Source: Acanthaster planci
Taxonomy: Eukaryota; Echinodermata; Asteroidea; Valvatida; Acanthasteridae
Length of the DNA: 64,000 nt
Direction of reading: 5' to 3'
Assembly: GCF_001949145.1 (NCBI RefSeq)
Contig: NW_019091358.1
Coordinates: 922,053-986,052 of the forward strand
The position numbers were made by a program, and so were the translations under genes. Numbering within the stretch: the first letter of the stretch is position 1; every line of letters begins with the position of its first letter. Below are positions 50,507-61,160 of the stretch, piece by piece. The notes below the pieces were generated by a model. It was not told the origin of the DNA and ran no database searches. It saw nothing but the letters and a program-made list of their open reading frames with translations.

Positions 50507-51769
50507 CGAACGGGAAGAATCAAAACGCGAACATTGTCCGCGAACAAGATTCTCACTCCTCACTCTCTGAGGAGTGGATGGAGAACATCAAGAACAAAGA
50601 TGGCGGATACAGGCACATACCGTAACTTAATGATGGTTCTGTTACATCAATAGAAAACACTCACATTAAAGAAAATAAACCCGGGGAAAATACTCATGGC
50701 GATAGGAAAGAATTTACCCTGACCATTTAATATGGATATTTGGGGTTTTTATTTAATGTGAGATGGTAAATGTCATACCATCTTTTCATTTGGTGTCAAA
50801 ATGGCGACTGCTATCTTGACCTTCAGCGCAGCTGCACTCCTTTTGCACATCGACGTTCGTTCGTAATCAACGACCCAAGAACACTGTTCGTGAGTCCCAT
50901 GAGCATGGGGTTTCGAGTCCCTTGAATTAATGACGGATTAACACAGTGATTGCGCTCCTCTCAGAGTAAACTTTTTAATAGCAACCTCAAGCCCTTCAGG
51001 AATGAGAGAAACTCCAGCAGTGAGGAGCTTCCTTGCCTGCGGGAAATCTTGCTGCGTGCTTCTGCTCCCAGACGAAATCAAATTGCAGTGTATTGTCACT
51101 AGAAATAGACAACCAACCTGTCATGGCGAGATGAAAGCTTTTAATGGATCGAGAACAAATGTTATTCCTTTGCATTTCAACTGAAAAGATAGCGAATTTG
51201 CTCGTTACAATGGGTACTAGTCTGACAGCTGTCTGTGGTAATGAGCGCTCCGATGTTGCTGCCTTTGCTGGTACTCTTTTGCTGAAGCTGTTGTCGCCAT
51301 GATGTGTTGCTGTTGCCGTTGGTTTCCAGGATGAATAAATACAAATCAGACATTTCAGCCGTTGCAGTTGTACATTAAACGTGTATGCAATGCTGCGATT
51401 AGAACATTTTCACTGAGCAGTATAGGCCCCTATAGGGTAAAAAAAAAGAGTGACTCGTTTAATTAACATTTCAAGATATGGGCATCGGCCATCATGGCAC
51501 CTGCATACAGCGAAATTTATCTCACAGTCCATCTGAGGTTCAACGCCAATTTACTTTTTAATTTCCCAAAACAAATAGTGCTCCATAACGCAAATAACAT
51601 GAATGGTCAGGAAACCCTACGACAACCCATAAAAGGCAATCACAATTGCATCACGATGTACTGGCAGGTATACCAATGCAACATCGCTCTAGTCACAAGA
51701 GCTTGTTACTGTTTTGTTTTAATGCGCTTTCAGCTACTCAAGCTATTTGCGTAAATAACTATACGTTTA

Positions 51770-51945
51770 TTCATAACCCTTATTAATCAGCATCACATTA
51801 CAGAGTTAGGAAGAAGGTCTAGTTTTAGGAAACCGAAGTACCCAGAATGCACTTCAAACCAGGGTCAAGCCGGGACTCGAACCCAGGCCTCGTTAGTACA
51901 AAGCGAGGAAAGAACCAGTACGCTAACCCCTCACAAGAGCTTTAA
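51770..51945 (-). mobile_element. tRNA-derived SINE
   Basis: Read on the minus strand, a polymerase III A box TTAGCGTACTGG (51926-51915) is followed by a B box GGGTTCGAGTCCC (51884-51872). A CCTCG/CGAGG stem sits where an anticodon stem would be, and CTGGG/CCCGG forms a T-arm, but the acceptor stem does not pair and the anticodon loop is too long. That fits a tRNA-related SINE head rather than a tRNA gene. The body continues toward 51770 and ends in an A/T-rich tail. The family is unknown to me. Confidence 0.6.
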
Positions 51946-52701
51946 GAAGCTCTAGAAGCAGTCCCTTTCCCAACGTTAATAGTAAAATGTTGAAGCTGTA
52001 AGTAACCTGATTTTGAGGTATTTGAATTAAACTGAGAGTACCAGCTTGTCGGTATAAGCTTTCAAATTACGAGAATGTTTCACTGTTACTAGTAAATAAC
52101 GTGTTACTTTTACTTTATAGAGGGAGCTTTTTTTAAATCACCCTGTATAAATGTAATTTCAAGAAGGATTTTCTGTCGGTTGACTTGAGGCCCTTGCTGG
52201 ATTCTGACAAGCTGCTCTCTGCAATGTATACACAGTCAAAGAGCCGTGACAGGTGGTTTGTTATCGATGGGACTTCGCGCGTTTCAATGTCAGATAAAGG
52301 CTGTCGAATAGGCGCTAGTGTGACTTCCAGCCATGCATGCCTGTAGTCTTCGTGATGTTGATTTTGTCACTCACTCCTGAATAGGTAACTCCGCCGGAGA
52401 GATGAGTGTTGCCTGTAGGGAAGAGGAAAAACGACAATTTTCACACGTTGTAGAGCATTAAAGCTTTGCACCGTTTTCCCATGGATGAAACGGTGCTTGC
52501 AACTCCTGTAGGCAATTAATGTGGACTGACTTCTTATGGTCGACAAAGAAGAAAGGCTTGTTTCCATGTTTTGTTCCTCGTTATATTCCACGTCCCGTTG
52601 GGTGTGTGGCTGCTTTTCGTTTTTTGTTATTCTTTTTTTTTTTAATGGCCTAATCAACGTTTGAGTTAAAGTCAACAAGGTATTACTGAGTGAGGTGAAT
52701 A

Positions 52702-53082
52702 GGCCTTTTCACTTATAAATTCATAATTATGCACGTATCCGCAGAAATGGCCATGGCGGCAAGAAGTGTGAGCGGGTGGCTGAAAACGTACAGGGGTACG
52801 ATTTTGATCATTTTTTCTCAGGTTTTTTTCCTTTGTTCATTTTTTTCTTCAGAATATCCCATTATATCGATTTGCTATTAGTTTCTAATCTAAGCGGGAT
52901 TTTTAGTGCTCCGTAAAAAGGCCTTAACAATCGTGATTTTCCTGTGCGCATGAAATTACCATATCAAAGCCATGAACAGAGCCAGAAAACTTGAGAAAAA
53001 TGGTCAAAATCGCTCCCCTGTAGGGTTCCAAAGCCATCTGTGCGCATGCGTGCATAACTATGAATTCATTAGTGAAAAGGTC
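52702..53082. mobile_element. TA-flanked MITE with ~130-bp inverted repeats
   Basis: The left end GGCCTTTTCACTTATAAATT and the right end, on the other strand, GACCTTTTCACTAATGAATT, are each flanked by TA (52700-52701 and 53083-53084). Similarity continues inward for about 130 bp: ATTCAT, TTATGCACG, ATGGC, TACAGGGG, CGATTTTGA and CATTTTTTCTCA. The 100-base centre is unpaired. There is no coding content. It lies 800 bases before the last opsin exon. Confidence 0.75.
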
Positions 53083-53892
53083 TATACAGGCGGTTCACAA
53101 TATAGCACGCCACACAATACAGGCTGCCATAAAGAGGCCATTTATATTTTATTTTTGGGTGTACTTTACTTGATACATAGTGGCACGAAATACACAAGTA
53201 TTTTTTACACTTGAGATATACAAAATATTAAACTAAACATTAATGTAGCGTGAACTAGTGATATCTTGTCCCCCAGCCTGGTGAGGCCAAAAAGGCCGTC
53301 GTATCACTTGTTTTGACAAATTTGCGGTGCGATGGTTATCTCTGAATACAAAACGAGACAGCGAGAGCTTCGATTTAAGCGTAAACTTATGAATTCAAAG
53401 ATCAGCCGCCATTAATACAACCTGTATGGCTAACTGAATACATCTGGAGACGTGCTTTCATAAACACATCCGTTCAATACGTATAAACGGCCGAAAATTT
53501 CCCACAATCAACGATACTATTTGTTGACGACGATGAGCTTAGAATTTTTCGGATGTTTACAGAAAATGGGGAATTCCTGCGCTGTGCACAGGGAAATTGA
53601 ATTACATGTATTCCATTTTAGGTTAAAAGTTCGGATGTGCTTATAGAGATCGGTACAAATTAGTATACAGTGGTGTTTTGTGAATTACAGCAGAATGCCC
53701 TGGTTTATCATGCAGTTCCTTAAGTCGTCTAATGAAATTTGTTCAAATACAAATTGCAGTAAGTCGGCCATTTTTGTCGACTTCTCATGGTCTCTCCGTG
53801 ATAATCTCTTGGTGGCTCACTGTATTTTGAATTGTCTGTATCGACCAGTGCCTTTCATTCTCTTTCTGCGGTCATTTTTTTTTCAAATTCAG

Positions 53893-54354
53893 TTCAAGGA
53901 TGCTCTTATTGATATGATGTGCTGTGGACGCAATCCATTCGCAAATGATGACAACCAAGACAACACACCACGAACGCAAGCGGCCAGGCGAGAGGCATCG
54001 AGGACCGGAGGTGTGACAGGTGCCACGGTTAGACGCGGACGTCAGGAGATCTCGGCCAGCATGGACACGCAGATGTCCGAGGTCGGGGTAACTCCGGCCA
54101 TGCAGCGGCGCCACATCAAGATAGCAGACTGGGGCGCCAAGGGCTCCATGGAGGATCAGCCCGGCGAAGAGAAGAAAGAAGAGGGCGCAGCTACGGCAGG
54201 CGTGACGGAGACGCCCGTAGAGGCCTTTCGGGTGGACGAAAAGGCTTCCGACGAGCTCCCAGCCAAGAAAGAAGTAGTCAAAAAGCACAGCCGGGGTTTT
54301 CATAAAAGCAGCAAGATTTGTCCGGTTGAACAACCCGATGTTGAGGAGGTATGA
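53893..54354 (+). CDS. Ciliary-type opsin, last exon with helix 8 and long tail
   Basis: The exon follows a long T-rich tract and ends at TGA (54352-54354), giving 153 codons. It opens FKDALIDMMCCGRNPF, matching helix 8 and the CCGKNP region of ciliary opsins; the two Cys are the usual palmitoylation pair. The rest is a hydrophilic tail rich in Arg, Glu, Ser and Thr with acidic and basic patches (GEEKKEEGAATAG, KKEVVKKHSRGFHKSSK), containing many possible receptor-kinase phosphorylation sites. The tail is about four times as long as in bovine rhodopsin. GAG|GTATGA at 54351/54352 could instead be a donor, so a further tail exon cannot be excluded. The tail's codon use is more GC-rich than its flanks, supporting real coding sequence. 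Confidence 0.92.
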   Translation, partial: FKDALIDMMCCGRNPFANDDNQDNTPRTQAARREASRTGGVTGATVRRGRQEISASMDTQMSEVGVTPAMQRRHIKIADWGAKGSMEDQPGEEKKEEGAATAGVTETPVEAFRVDEKASDELPAKKEVVKKHSRGFHKSSKICPVEQPDVEEV

Positions 54355-54833
54355 AAGGGTGGTTGTGTCTATAGTTTCGCCCGTGACAGACACTTTGAGA
54401 CGTCTGAAAATTCGTGCAGTGCTGCTGAAGGTCTGAAACCTTCAGTTTAAATACGTGAGTTTGCACCTGTTTCTTGTCAAATTCACTATTCCGTACCAGA
54501 AATCGTGCAAAGTTGATACAGTGCTCAAAGAAATTAACAGTTTTGTTCGACTGCACAACGGAACCATTTTCAATAAATGCATGTCTTGATCTTGGTATAA
54601 GAGTTTGATAAATTGGCATAAACGCGTGTGTATTAAATAACCAATACGTTCCAGAGTCTAAAGTCTGTATCACGCACGTTCATGGTATTTATAGCCAAAG
54701 TGCAAATGCGTAAGATTTTGGCTCACTAGCATAGCATTAAAAGGCGGTGTTTGATATCGCGCGCTTGGGTTGTAAAATCGTCTTTGTCGATGAATTTTTC
54801 AGGAAAGAGGGCAAAAACAATAGGATGTTTTAT

Positions 54834-54839
54834 AATAAA
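54834..54839 (+). terminator. Candidate poly(A) signal AATAAA
   Basis: The first AATAAA downstream of the opsin stop codon, about 480 bases after it. Placement is plausible for a 3' UTR, but other AATAAA words follow and no transcript evidence is available. Confidence 0.25.
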
Positions 54840-56042
54840 GCCAAAATTCATGAAGCGTATTTTTTTTAGTGGGATTGCTGTCATGCCTGCCTCAGACAGT
54901 GTTTTCCCTTTTTCACTTTAGAAAGAAATGAGTGGTGCCAGTTTTAATAATTTTCTACTCTTAAATATTAAGGTTTCCCGGTGAAAAAGCAGACATCTTG
55001 AAAGCTGGAAGAGTTTCTGAATCGATAAAAATTGTGCAAAATAAGTTCAAATTTTACCTAAATTAGAATGCAAAAATCAATCACCAATCTCATTCATTTC
55101 AATTTACTGTCTCGAGACATTTTCCAGTGTTAATGCTTAGCCGAGGTTGTAATTAAAATGAATGTCCTTCTATCAAGTGTGTGCAATTTTTAGGCTCACT
55201 CACTGGTAGCAAATCGTGTGTCAAGAACCCACTTCGTGGCACTGGGTGTAGGCCCACTACATTTTGTAATGCTGGACTCGTCGATGACGACGTCGGGGTA
55301 CCCGTACTGGTCAGTATCTGTAGTTCATAAATACGGTTATGAAAGGTAACGATGCCAAACAAAATAAAGGAGATCATCAGCTCGGTATTTGTTTATCCTA
55401 TTTTGGTGTTAAGAATCGATACCAACTGCTTTTAAATTCACGTTTAACCAGTCGGATACAATTTTGGGGTAATTGGATAGGACGTAATTTATAAACTACC
55501 GGTATTTCTTCATTTATGAAATAAAACCGTGCAGAATTTTTGTGATTTTGATTTATTTCGAGTGAAAAGGTCAATTGTTAATTTGTTTGTACGACTTCTC
55601 AAATTCAGTAACTATAAACAGATCTTAAGAATCAACGAAAATATGCGGTTTTTGTTGTGTCGAGCGATGGTTGTTTGAAAATTCATTTCCTGATTGTAGA
55701 TTTTGTTTTTCGGGAGCTTAGGGCGCATGCGCTTGCGACAAACGTTGTCTCAACGAGGCGGGGGCACACGAGGTATAGAGTATCCAACAGCGGAGAACCG
55801 TCAAGACCTGCGGAGTATTTTCACGTTTTGAGAGGCACTTGTAGTTTGCTTGCTTGCTATGTCTAATTCCGAGTGAGTGGCCCGGCGCCCCACAGAGAGG
55901 AAGTTCCCAGGGGGTAGCGGTAAATTTGTCCCTTCATTCGTAAGGAGAGCGGCACTATTCAGCCGGCGCCTTTCGTCTTTTTCTTGGATGGGGGGGGACC
56001 ATGAATCTGCACAGAATCCATGTGAAAGGCATTTTCACTGGC

Positions 56043-56064
56043 TTTTTTTTTTTTTTTTTTTTTT
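56043..56064 (+). repeat. T22 homopolymer
   Basis: Twenty-two consecutive T. It could be the A-tail of a minus-strand retroposed copy, but I see no recognisable element attached. Confidence 0.9.
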
Positions 56065-56578
56065 CCGATTGACACAAAAGGAATCCCACTGGCGCCGGCC
56101 CAAGATTCTGCCAGTAGTTTTTACCCAAAGGACTTTATTTTTCACCATTGACTTTGTCAGGGCTTGATCAAAAAAAAATAGCGCAGGGCATAACGTCCTG
56201 GGACGGTGGACTTCCATCCTATTCCTGACACAATTTCACACATTCCTCCCTCTTATGAGTTTTTTCACCTTTCAGGCATAAAAATTCTTTGTTGAAGTTA
56301 GTGTAGCCTATAATAGATGCACTTGATCTTCTTTCTTCTCGCAAACACAGGGTGAAGAGATGCAACGTGCTGTCATAGTTTTCAGTTCATGACGTCGTGA
56401 AAAGTAGGGACGGAGGAAACTTCGTCTGAAATTCTCTTGCTGTCACCCCCCCCCCTTCATCAATTTACGAACGACTATTAATTTCAGCCTTGGAATTCCA
56501 ATTCTCAAGGGGCCCGAGCCATGCAAAAAGGCGGGCATTGGGCTGCATGAGTAGGTGATCTCATTCCTCGGGAGGAAT

Positions 56579-56675
56579 GTTCATCCGAGCGAGTCGCAGA
56601 GGTGCATAATATGCAGTCTTTTGAAGGCCTCAGTGGACCGCGTATTGTTCACCTCTGTGACCAGCTCGGATGAAC
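56579..56675. repeat. 26-bp imperfect inverted repeat
   Basis: GTTCATCCGAGC...GCAGAGGTG at 56579-56604 pairs with CACCTCTG...GCTCGGATGAAC at 56650-56675, with a one-base gap and two mismatches and a 45-base loop. Confidence 0.75.
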
Positions 56676-59100
56676 ACTGCTGTTTTTCAATCTTGGCAAG
56701 TGAGCTTTGGGGACTAGGTCGAGAATGAACACAGGCCTTTAGGTTTGTAGGAAGGAGACAAGAAAATGGACACAAGTCACGTTCCGCTGGGGGGGGGTTG
56801 ACTTGAAAATATTTTAAAAAACTGAGTACGTGTCTTGTAACTTCGAGGTGCATAGTTGCTAGAACCGTATACTGGATGGCGTTCTCAGGTAGAATTCAAT
56901 TCCTCTATTCTTTAGTTTGTTTCTTTCTAAATTTCCAAATGAAGGTAAAACAGGTGACCTGACTGTATTATGCAAACTTATATCGTGAAACCGTGTACGA
57001 CATGGGGCAGATTGGTACCCCCCATGTCCAATCCCTACATACACACTCTAGACTAATGTTACCTAAAAACACATCCCCCCCTAGAAGTCTGTAAAGAATT
57101 CCTGAGATACCGGTCAAACCATGACCAACACAAAAGCGGGGGGGGGGTTCTCTCCGCCCCATATCTTGCATCATATGTATATCGTTGATCGCAAAGGAAA
57201 GGTAGCCGGGCTCTGTTAATCACTATTCGGAGAACAAAAAAGAAAGGCGTTAGGCAATGACGTCACTCTCTTCTATTATTGCAGGATTTAACAAGATCAT
57301 GAATAGGACGCAGGCATAGGATCTCATGACTTAGGTTTTAATCGTGTATAATCCAACTTTGGGGGCTGGGGAGGGGGTATTTGTTCTTCGTACACAGGGT
57401 TATACATGCAACAAACTTCAAACAATTCAAGAGACATTCGAGAGCCTATATATAACGATAAAACTTACACAGGAACCTATATAAATAAAATTTCTTTACC
57501 AGGCCCAGGGAAGCGTTCGCACAAATAGGGAATACCTTGTACTATTGACGAAACTTTTGGGTAGGATTTTATTCCCGGAGGACATGCCCTATAACTGGAT
57601 TTTGCCTCATCTGTACAATGTCTTCCCACCTCTCGAATGTCCTCTGCGGCGCTTTGCGAGGTTAATCTTGCCCCTGCACGCTCCTGGGAAATTGAAAGAA
57701 GACCTGTGATATGCTATTCATGCCCTTACCTATATTAAAACGTGCCTATACAGATTTCCATCGATCGTCGAGGATGGATGAGGCCGCCACGCAGTTGTAG
57801 AAAACATCTGCCGTTATTAGGGCACATTCTTTTTCGAAACGTGTACTCGTTATGAATCCTAGAAAGAGCGGACTCGTTGATACCTGTATACATGAGTATT
57901 CTCGTAAATAACGACATCCAGTCTCCCTACGTCTTGAAATCAGAGAGCAAAATGACCGCTTTTAGACTCAGTATAGTACAGATGCACGCGTGTCTTGGAT
58001 TTTGAAAAGCAGGGAAGTAAAACAACTTGTTCGATCGGTTTTTTTGCCTCTCTGAAAGCAAAAAGTGCATTTCCACTTTTCGGGAGTCCGAAAAAGATCT
58101 GCTTTACATTAGCCCAGGCAGTACGGAATTTAAAACCTTCAACGTTCCTTCTCCGACGAAAGACAAAGATGCAGTTGACTTTACGTACCCCTGTAGAAAA
58201 TCTAGCTTTGTGGCAGTTGGATACGGGTAATCAAATCAGTGAAATTCTCCGAATGGATGCCTCGCCCAGCGCGAATGTCAAAGTTTAGAGTTTTATGTTT
58301 TTCCTTACGCATGCAAATCGGGTTTACTGCAAATATTAGTTTAGTCAGTTGGTAACAAAAAAAATCTTCAAATGGATTCTGCCAAGATGATAATTTCTTT
58401 GGTTTAATTGGTGTAATATTTGATACTTTGCAGAGTTGAACTCTTCCTCTCAATAAAAAGTGAAACCCAGGTTTATCCTTGTAATTTGCAATCGCTTGAT
58501 TTAAAATTACCAACAAACCGCCGGCAGAGTAATTTTATGCATGGACGGTCTGTGTTGACGATTCATTTCAAAATACTTTTAACGTACCTGACTAAAATTT
58601 GACCCCCTTAGTCTTATGTACCCTACCAAATAAAAAATGAGCCTTGCAGGAAAAACAATCAAAACGTTCGGCGGTATTGAACAAGTATTCAGGCATACGG
58701 ACCCCAACTACCGGCTTCCATGGTTCCCAGCAAGTCACACTTGCTTTCCTGCCCATGACCCAAAGGGTCCAGCACCACATTAGGGAGGAAAACAAGATGG
58801 TTTCCAGGTTATAAACTTGTGTACGGAGGTGCTCACCACGGGCATATTCAATAGCACAATACGTACGCCGGTACAGACCTTTCTCTTGTGATGTCACGAT
58901 CATGCTGGACCTATGATGTGTTGCGATGGTTATGAGTGCATAGTGTTGTGATGGTAGTATACCTATTCATAATAAACTAGTCAAGCAGGCAGCGTTCGTA
59001 CGTGCGCTTGTACGTGGTTGAAGCTGCCCGTAGGAATATATGCGATCACCGTGGCCAAGCGGTCCACACGTAGTGGTATTGTTTACATTTAGCGCAATCC

Positions 59101-59177
59101 AGTCACGTGGGTGAAAAGGTCTATTGACATACGCTGTATACCTTTGTTGTTTATAGACCTTTTTCACCCACGTGACT
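59101..59177. repeat. Near-perfect 24/25-bp inverted repeat
   Basis: Left arm 59101-59124 (AGTCACGTGGGTGAAAAGGT then CTAT) and right arm 59153-59177 are reverse complements apart from one extra A/T. The GTGAAAAGGTCTA word is the same as the end of the MITE at 52702-53082, here with the two ends facing each other across 28 bases. CACGTG sits in both arms. Confidence 0.85.
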
Positions 59178-59468
59178 CGACTGAACTTATCAGTTAAGCT
59201 ACGGTATCATTGGTAGTTTAGGATGGATAATTAAATATTTTTTTTACTCAGAGTGGGCACTAAAAAGCAAAGACGCAGCTCTTGGATTCGAATGATCCTT
59301 CAACGGTCGTGTCTCTCAACGACCAAATTAACCACAAGACCATTTTTTGTGTCTATAGGAAACTTATTTACGTAACTCTACAAATACATCTTCTTATGGT
59401 TGGGCACAGTTGTGTGCATGTGAGTTTCGCGTTGCGATGCTAACAGCTCAAGGCTGGCCTAGCATGGG

Positions 59469-59738
59469 CTGTGGTGTATCCAGCTTGCCATGTCGGGGGG
59501 GGGGTTGTTGAATTGTAAAAGCGAATTGGGCTTCGGGCTCGTACAGCATGATGTTGGAGATAAAAAAAAATATCTGAAGCCTTCCCGAAATTCTTGCTTT
59601 TATTTCGTGGTGATTTTTTAATAGGGTTTTGGTGCTTATATTTGATAAATAAATATACTGATTGTACTAAAAAAGGGAAAAAAGTGGGAAAAAAATCTGT
59701 CAGGGGACAAGTCACCCCTCCCGCTGGATACGCCACTG
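59469..59738. mobile_element. Candidate hAT-type MITE
   Basis: The left end CTGTGGTGTATCCAGC and the right end, on the other strand, CAGTGGCGTATCCAGC match the widespread CAGTGGCGTATCC end type of hAT-like elements, followed inward by G-rich runs on both sides. I found no convincing 8-bp target duplication. The minus-strand open frame over it is a by-product. Confidence 0.6.
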
Positions 59739-60099
59739 CTGTAGCGGTTTTGCATGGTATAGCCATTTTGCTGGGCAGTTGTTTTGTTTCACAGGGAAAC
59801 CTCCTTTGTGGATACCCTGTGTAACTAAAGCACTGCTCCGTACTGCATGCAACACTTTGTCTTTATCGTGTGTGGTGAGCATTGCAATTTATCAAATAAA
59901 AAAGTAGATTTTAAGTCAATGCACTTTCAGAGCATTGTAATTCACGAAAAAAACCAGCAACATTTATTCGTCCTACTTATCGTCATTTTCGTCTCACTCC
60001 GGGAATGGCGTTAAATTGGAAAAGCAAATTCCTTTTTTTCCATCCATTTTACTTATTTAACCATTCAATTTCGTCAATGATATAAACTTGTATACAAAG

Positions 60100-61160
60100 C
60101 ATTGGCCCTTAATCTAATTAACAATAGAAAGTCAAGTAACAGTGGGTTATGTAATTATTATGCCTGATTTCTTTGGCCTGTTCTAGTGGTGAAAAGTGGC
60201 CGATTCTAAAGTGAATCTAGTGGTGTTATTTCGGAAATGGAATCAATATTTAAGGCGGGTGACCTTTCCTTTGACGAAAATAAATTTTCGTTTAAGCAAT
60301 TTTAAATGAAAGAAGTGCTAAATTAAGAGGGAAACCTACATATAAGAAGCTTGGCACCGATCAGTATTTCGCTGGTACACTTGTTCTCGAGGTTTGTGCA
60401 TGAAATACGTTGCCTTTTATGTCACTCATACCCTGAAGCAAGTACTAACATCGAAAAGGTTGCGTGCAAATCGGCTGCAGTATTCGGCTACTTGCTAGAG
60501 TTGTGTGGAATTTATTTGGTACATACCTCATTTTATTGCACGTGTCTACTCCAGTTTAAAAGGAATTGGTCGATATACAGTATGTATCGCTATAATGTTG
60601 TAGTCGATTGTGATCAGTAATTCATGTCCACACATCAATAATTTCACAGAAAATATATGTTTTTTTGCGCTGCACAGCACATCTGTATGTTGTAACACAA
60701 ATTGCAGTCAATCTCTACTCATATATACCTCTGTAATCATGTAATTGTCTGCTTCAACTGAAATTGTACAACTTGAAATATTTAATCTGTAAATTTGTAT
60801 ATTGTAGAAAAATCGTACGGATTATTTCGGATACAACGAATTTAATGGCATTAAATGTGTATAAACAATGGCATATGACAGTACATAATGGAATTATTGT
60901 CAATAGAAAAATAGAACGTCAGATCTAATTAAGTTTACATTTTTCATGATTAATTAGCCCTTGCATTTAATAAAAGGGAGTTGGCGAGAGCGTACGACAA
61001 CAGAGAATTGTAGAATTTTCACGTAATGTTAAAGTTTTTATTTTGTGATTTGTTTTTGAATGTTTGTCTTCTTTTGAACGGCCGAATTCATACATGTAAG
61101 ATAAATAACTGGACATAAATTACAATACTTGTAAATAAAATAGATTCGGATGGCCGTTCT
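60100..61160 (+). other. AT-rich UTR-like stretch with poly(A) signal
   Basis: AT-rich DNA with TGTAAAT/TGTAAATA words and AATAAA at 61134-61139, followed by a GT/T-rich segment. It resembles the 3' end of a transcript on the + strand, possibly a distal opsin 3' end, but no coding exon nearby supports this. Confidence 0.2.

Larger units (their letters stand above)
23110..53892 (+). other. Opsin intron 4 (30.8 kb)
   Basis: Bounded by GTGCGT at 23110 and a T-rich acceptor ending TTCAG at 53892, in phase 0. Its position, between NQQ and FKD, equals intron 4 of vertebrate rhodopsin (NKQ|FRN). It holds the repeat blocks and mobile elements listed between these coordinates. Unassigned stretches over 300 bases, in which I see nothing certain, are about 23.1-24.6, 28.3-30.8, 39.4-40.4, 41.6-42.8, 49.4-50.4, 51.0-51.7 and 53.1-53.9 kb. 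Confidence 0.85.
54355..59100 (+). other. Candidate opsin 3' UTR and flank
   Basis: No recognised gene follows the opsin stop. AATAAA words occur at 54834-54839, near 55364 and near 55522; any could end the transcript. The region also holds a T22 run, an inverted repeat at 56.6 kb and several C or G runs. Confidence 0.4.

Noticed and set aside
51865-51935. Functional tRNA gene on the minus strand
   Set aside because: A and B boxes are good, but the acceptor stem does not pair and the anticodon loop is too long; called a SINE head instead.
55188-55330. Possible extra opsin tail exon after TTTTTAG at 55191, reading TGSKSCVKNPLRGTGC
   Set aside because: The appealing frame does not match the phase of the only donor candidate at 54352; the matching frame has no opsin resemblance. 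Needs a transcript.
59440-59766. 108-codon minus-strand open frame
   Set aside because: It coincides with the hAT-like MITE and contains its G/C-rich and A-rich tracts; a by-product of the element.
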